Part shown: positions 7,431-10,428 of the stretch, one piece after another | Layout of the letters: the number at the start of each line of letters is the position of its first letter | How positions within the stretch are numbered: the first letter of the stretch is position 1 | Assembly: GCA_027075825.1 (NCBI GenBank) | Contig: JALSZZ010000203.1 | Location: forward strand, 1-10,428 | Reading direction: 5' to 3' | DNA from: Mariprofundaceae bacterium | GTDB lineage: Bacteria > Pseudomonadota > Zetaproteobacteria > Mariprofundales > Mariprofundaceae | DNA: 10,428 nt | The notes under the pieces: generated by a model | The model's input: the letters and a program-made list of their open reading frames with translations, nothing else | Databases searched by the model: none | Told to the model about the DNA's origin: nothing | Program-made: the position numbers and the translations under genes

Positions 7431-9148
7431 TTCTGCAAGCACTGGCTGAGTATTATGATCGGAAAGCCAAATCCGGAGAGGGGTTGGCTCCTGTCGGCTT
7501 TGAAAACAAGGAGATTCCTTTTATTATCGAGATTTCGCCTGATGGTGTGTTGATTCAGGTTGAGGATACTCGCGAGATTGTCGGCAAGAAAAAGCGAGCC
7601 AGATCCGAACTGGTTCCCCAAGGTGTGAAGAAAACGTCCGGTGTGAGCGCTAATCTGCTTTGGGACAGCGCCGAGTATGTTCTGGGGGTTGATACGCGAG
7701 GGAAGCCCGAGCGCGTGGCCGGGCAGCATGCCGCCTTTAAGGAACGCATCAAGCAGCTACGGGTATCGGATTTAGGCATTGAGGCCATTGAACGGTTCTA
7801 CAATGCGCTTGAACTCGATGGATGGAAAAATCTTCCGGAATGGCAAGAAATTATTGAGACGAACCCCATCATGACATTTCGGCTGCAGGGGGATCGGGAA
7901 TTGATTTGCCAACGTCCTGCAGTGATTGAGGCGATCCGGTCGATGCCGTCAGGTAATGTCAGTGAGCGGCAACGGTGTTTGATTTCCGGCCATCAAGAGG
8001 AAATTGAGCGCCTGCATCCGGCTATTAAGGGCGTGTGGGGTGCGCAAACATCGGGAGCTAATATCGTCTCATTCAATCTGGATGCCTTCAACTCATATAA
8101 TAAAAAGCAGGGGCTTAATGCGCCGGTTGGTAAACAGGCAGCCTTCGCTTATACCACCGCGCTGAATCATCTGCTGGGCAAGGATTCCACCCAGCGCATG
8201 CAGGTGGGCGATACCAGCACGGTGTTTTGGGCCGAGAAAGCGAGTGGTCTTGAAACAGCAGCGTCGGATATTTTCGGGGAATCGCCAAAAGATGATCCGG
8301 ACAGGCATGTTCATGCGGTTGAGCAACTGTTTTCCTCCATCCGTAACGGACGATACATCGCCGATGATAAGAACATCCGCTTCCATGTGCTTGGGCTTGC
8401 GCCCAATGCGGCGCGCATCGCAGTGCGCTTCTGGCATGTCGGCACAGTGGGCGAAATAGCGGAAAGGATTGCGCAGCATTTCGATGATTTGAAAATCGTT
8501 CACGGGCCGAAGGATGCGGAGTATCTCTCCCTGTTTCGACTGTTGGTTTCGACGGCCAGCCTGGGAAAAGCAGACAACACCCCGCCAAATCTGGCGGGCG
8601 ATACCATACGCGCCATCCTCGAAGGATTGCCGTACCCTCAAACCCTGCTCGGTGCGACCATCCGACGCATCAAGGCGGAGCAGTTTGTCGGTTATCCGCG
8701 TGCCGCCTTGATCAAGGCGTGCATCAATCGTGCAACCCGTTATTCGAACGCAGAAATAAAGGAGGAACTCAAAGTGTCACTCGATGAAAACAATGCCAAT
8801 ATTGGCTACCGGCTGGGGCGGTTATTTGCTGTGCTGGAAAAAATTCAGGAGGAAGCCAACCCCGGCCTGAATGCGACCATTCGGGATCGATATTATGGCT
8901 CCGCTTCCAGTTCGCCGGTGACGGTGTTTTCCACCTTGCTGAAGTTGAGTAAGCATCATCTGGCCAAACTGCATAAAGGCAGAGCGGTGAACATCGAACG
9001 GCTGATTGGCGAGATCATGTCTGAAATCCAGGATTTCCCTGCCCATTTGCCGATCGCGGATCAGGGCCGGTTTGCCATAGGCTATTATCACCAGCGTCAA
9101 CACCTTTTTACCAAATTAACCAACGATGAGGAGATGAACCATGACTGA
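7427..9148 (+). CDS. cas8c: type I-C large subunit Cas8c (Csd1)
   Basis: The 573-residue large Cascade subunit, usual length for Csd1, which recognises the PAM and helps recruit Cas3. The start [13 protein letters not shown], the [15 protein letters not shown] strand region (about 22-36), [14 protein letters not shown] (about 74-87), [18 protein letters not shown] (about 210-227), [11 protein letters not shown] (about 236-246), [10 protein letters not shown] (about 262-271) and the C-terminal [20 protein letters not shown] are all family hallmarks. GAGGAGGT (7413-7420) lies six bases before the ATG. The ATG overlaps the cas5c stop (ATGA), and the 3' end overlaps cas7c by 8 bp. The last 124 codons appear to be translated separately as the small subunit. 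Confidence 0.96.
   Translation: MILQALAEYYDRKAKSGEGLAPVGFENKEIPFIIEISPDGVLIQVEDTREIVGKKKRARSELVPQGVKKTSGVSANLLWDSAEYVLGVDTRGKPERVAGQHAAFKERIKQLRVSDLGIEAIERFYNALELDGWKNLPEWQEIIETNPIMTFRLQGDRELICQRPAVIEAIRSMPSGNVSERQRCLISGHQEEIERLHPAIKGVWGAQTSGANIVSFNLDAFNSYNKKQGLNAPVGKQAAFAYTTALNHLLGKDSTQRMQVGDTSTVFWAEKASGLETAASDIFGESPKDDPDRHVHAVEQLFSSIRNGRYIADDKNIRFHVLGLAPNAARIAVRFWHVGTVGEIAERIAQHFDDLKIVHGPKDAEYLSLFRLLVSTASLGKADNTPPNLAGDTIRAILEGLPYPQTLLGATIRRIKAEQFVGYPRAALIKACINRATRYSNAEIKEELKVSLDENNANIGYRLGRLFAVLEKIQEEANPGLNATIRDRYYGSASSSPVTVFSTLLKLSKHHLAKLHKGRAVNIERLIGEIMSEIQDFPAHLPIADQGRFAIGYYHQRQHLFTKLTNDEEMNHD
8758..8776 (+). promoter_or_regulatory. internal ribosome-binding site and GTG start inside cas8c
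   Basis: AAAGGAGG (8758-8765) is a near-perfect Shine-Dalgarno sequence within the coding region, followed after eight bases by GTG (8774-8776), which is codon 450 of cas8c and in frame with it. It sits where the small-subunit start is expected in type I-C systems. Confidence 0.8.
8774..9148 (+). CDS. cas11c: type I-C small subunit Cas11c, internally initiated within cas8c
   Basis: In type I-C (and other types lacking a separate cas11 gene) it is known that the small subunit is made from an internal start near the 3' end of cas8. Here the in-frame GTG at codon 450 has a strong Shine-Dalgarno eight bases upstream, and gives a 124-residue, about 14-kDa helical protein beginning [16 protein letters not shown]. 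That length fits the known Cas11c size of about 120-130 residues. Two Cas11 copies line the belly of Cascade and hold the target strand. The stop is shared with cas8c. The assignment rests on position, in-frame start and ribosome-binding site, not on a measured product. Confidence 0.78.
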   Translation: MSLDENNANIGYRLGRLFAVLEKIQEEANPGLNATIRDRYYGSASSSPVTVFSTLLKLSKHHLAKLHKGRAVNIERLIGEIMSEIQDFPAHLPIADQGRFAIGYYHQRQHLFTKLTNDEEMNHD

Positions 9149-10022
9149 TACCATTCAAAACCGCTATGACTTCGTATTGCTGTTTGATGTACAGGATGGC
9201 AACCCCAACGGCGATCCCGATGCAGGCAATTTGCCTCGTGTAGATGCCGAGACCGGCAAGGGGCTGGTTACCGATGTTTGCCTCAAGCGTAAGGTGCGCA
9301 ATTATGTAGGCTTGAAACATGGCGAGCAACCGCCTTACGAGATTTATGTGAAAGAAAAAGCGATTCTCAATAAGCAGCATGAACGCGCTTATATTGAAAT
9401 TGGTGCCGGGGATGAGCTGAAAAATGACAAGAAACGCAAAGGCGGCTCACGTGTGGAAGAGGCGCGCCAGTGGATGTGCAGGAATTTTTTTGATGTTCGA
9501 ACCTTTGGCGCGGTGATGTCCACTGGGGTGAATTGTGGTCAGGTGCGTGGGCCTGTGCAAATGACATTCGCCCGGAGTATTGATCCGGTGGTCGCACTGG
9601 AACATTCGATCACCCGCATGGCGGTAGCAACCGAGGCCGAGGCGGAGAAGCAGGATGGTGATAACCGTACCATGGGGCGTAAGTTTACCGTGCCTTATGG
9701 ATTGTATGTCGCACACGGCTTTGTGTCCGCGCCATTGGCAAACCAAACAGGGTTTTCCGAAAAGGATTTGGCGCTGCTTTGGGAGTCACTGAAGAATATG
9801 TTTGAGCATGACCGTTCCGCTGCGCGTGGTATGATGGCAACCCGTAAGCTGGTGGTCTTCAAACATGAATCGAACATGGGCAATGCACCAGCGCATGAAC
9901 TTTTTGATCGGGTTCAGATCATACTGAAGAATGACGTGACAGCACCACGCAGCTTTTCCGATTACGATGTGTCGGTGAAAGCGGAGAACCTGCCGAACGG
10001 TGTTTCAATTCTGGACTTGTAA
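9141..10022 (+). CDS. cas7c: type I-C backbone subunit Cas7c (Csd2)
   Basis: The 293-residue RAMP-fold protein polymerises along the crRNA spacer and forms the Cascade backbone. The N-terminal [20 protein letters not shown] followed by AGNLPRVD (about 8-34) is the signature of Csd2. [12 protein letters not shown] and [18 protein letters not shown] (about 118-155), then [22 protein letters not shown] (about 174-195), and the C-terminal [17 protein letters not shown] agree. The length is as expected. GAGGAG (9128-9133) lies seven bases before the ATG, inside the end of cas8c, and the two genes overlap by 8 bp. The stop TAA is followed after one base by the antitoxin ATG, so translation may continue by reinitiation. 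Confidence 0.97.
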   Translation: MTDTIQNRYDFVLLFDVQDGNPNGDPDAGNLPRVDAETGKGLVTDVCLKRKVRNYVGLKHGEQPPYEIYVKEKAILNKQHERAYIEIGAGDELKNDKKRKGGSRVEEARQWMCRNFFDVRTFGAVMSTGVNCGQVRGPVQMTFARSIDPVVALEHSITRMAVATEAEAEKQDGDNRTMGRKFTVPYGLYVAHGFVSAPLANQTGFSEKDLALLWESLKNMFEHDRSAARGMMATRKLVVFKHESNMGNAPAHELFDRVQIILKNDVTAPRSFSDYDVSVKAENLPNGVSILDL

Positions 10023-10023
10023 T

Positions 10024-10224
10024 ATGACCATTACACTGAACCTGAAAACGATGAGTATTGAGGAAAAGGTCGAGGTCATGGAAGCGCTTTGGCGTGACCT
10101 TTCGACACAGGCCGGGTTTGAATCACCGTTGTGGCATCAGGAGGTGTTACGGGCGCGAAAAGGGGAGCATGCCTCAGACTGGAACGAGACAAAGAAACGG
10201 ATTCGCAGGCGTACATGCGAATAA
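10024..10224 (+). CDS. putative addiction-module antitoxin (Unstab_antitox-like)
   Basis: A 66-residue protein with the helix MSIEEKVEVMEALWRDLS (10-27) followed by SPLWHQEVLRARK and a C-terminal ASDWNETKKRIRRR. This is the arrangement of the small antitoxins that partner RelE/ParE-like toxins in proteobacteria ('addiction module component', TIGR02574/PF09720-like). It would bind and neutralise the toxin encoded next. The ATG lies one base after the cas7c stop (TAATATG) and lacks a Shine-Dalgarno of its own, so it probably depends on reinitiation by ribosomes finishing cas7c; ATG 10051 is an alternative start. The reading frame overlaps the toxin start by 10 bp. The family call is by pattern, with no search run. 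Confidence 0.75.
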   Translation: MTITLNLKTMSIEEKVEVMEALWRDLSTQAGFESPLWHQEVLRARKGEHASDWNETKKRIRRRTCE

Positions 10225-10428
10225 AGATTCTTGCCTCGGCTGAGGATGACCTGCTCGCCGGGTTTCGTTTTTATGAAACTCAGCGCGAAGGACTTGGCGC
10301 ATATTTTCTGGACTCGCTGTTTGCCGATATTGATAGTCTGATGATTCATGCGGGTGTTCATCGCCTTGTGTTCGGGAAATATCACAGGCTGCTGGCCAGC
10401 CGCTTTCCCTTCGCTGTGTATTATACGC
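10215..10428 (+). CDS. RelE/ParE-superfamily toxin, 3' end beyond the window
   Basis: The visible 71 codons begin MRIKILASAEDDLLAGFRFYETQ, followed by GLGAYFLDSLFADIDSL, GVHRLVFGKYHRLLASRFPFAVYYT. This is typical of plasmid-stabilisation RelE/ParE toxins, which are usually about 95-100 residues: an alpha-helical hairpin, then beta strands that carry the basic residues. Family members either cut mRNA on the ribosome (RelE) or poison gyrase (ParE); which one this is cannot be told. The ATG lies in the last bases of the antitoxin gene (10-bp overlap), the usual antitoxin-first order. The remaining ~25-30 codons are outside the window. Confidence 0.8.
   Translation, partial: MRIKILASAEDDLLAGFRFYETQREGLGAYFLDSLFADIDSLMIHAGVHRLVFGKYHRLLASRFPFAVYYT

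Noticed and set aside
8093..8641. 182-residue antisense frame within cas8c
   Set aside because: It is opposite a clear cas8c with no recognisable domain or start signal.

Overview
The window looks like chromosomal DNA of a proteobacterium, most likely a gammaproteobacterium. The reasons are an HflD-family gene next to groES-groEL, a GroEL of the proteobacterial type with a Gly-Gly-Met tail, and heat-shock promoter elements of the sigma-32 kind with no CIRCE (HrcA) repeat. I cannot name a genus from the sequence alone.

Left part (1-2700): a partial hflD gene on the minus strand is divergent from the groES-groEL chaperonin operon. A sigma-32-like promoter lies in the 216 bp between them. The operon ends in a strong intrinsic terminator.

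Middle (2700-3149): about 450 bp without a convincing gene. It holds a 159-bp non-coding element with 21-bp terminal inverted repeats and CCAG direct repeats on both sides, which looks like a MITE. Further on are a 21-bp near-perfect palindrome that looks like an operator, and a short hydrophobic reading frame just before the next gene.

Right part (3150-10428): a tightly packed plus-strand operon that carries the effector genes of a type I-C CRISPR-Cas system. The order is WYL-domain regulator, HIRAN-domain protein with a Tat-like signal, cas3, cas5c, cas8c (with an internally initiated cas11c), cas7c, then a protein toxin-antitoxin pair whose toxin runs off the end. From the HIRAN gene to the toxin every junction is a start/stop overlap or a 1-nt gap, so the genes are probably translationally coupled. 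No cas4, cas1, cas2 or CRISPR array lies inside the window. In a standard I-C locus they would follow cas7c, the position taken here by the toxin-antitoxin pair.

Working model: Cas5c trims the pre-crRNA and, with Cas7c, Cas8c and Cas11c, forms the I-C Cascade that finds the DNA target. Cas3 then degrades that target. The WYL protein is a plausible repressor or sensor for the operon, acting at the palindrome upstream. The toxin-antitoxin pair could make the operon costly to lose. The HIRAN protein is the least explained member.
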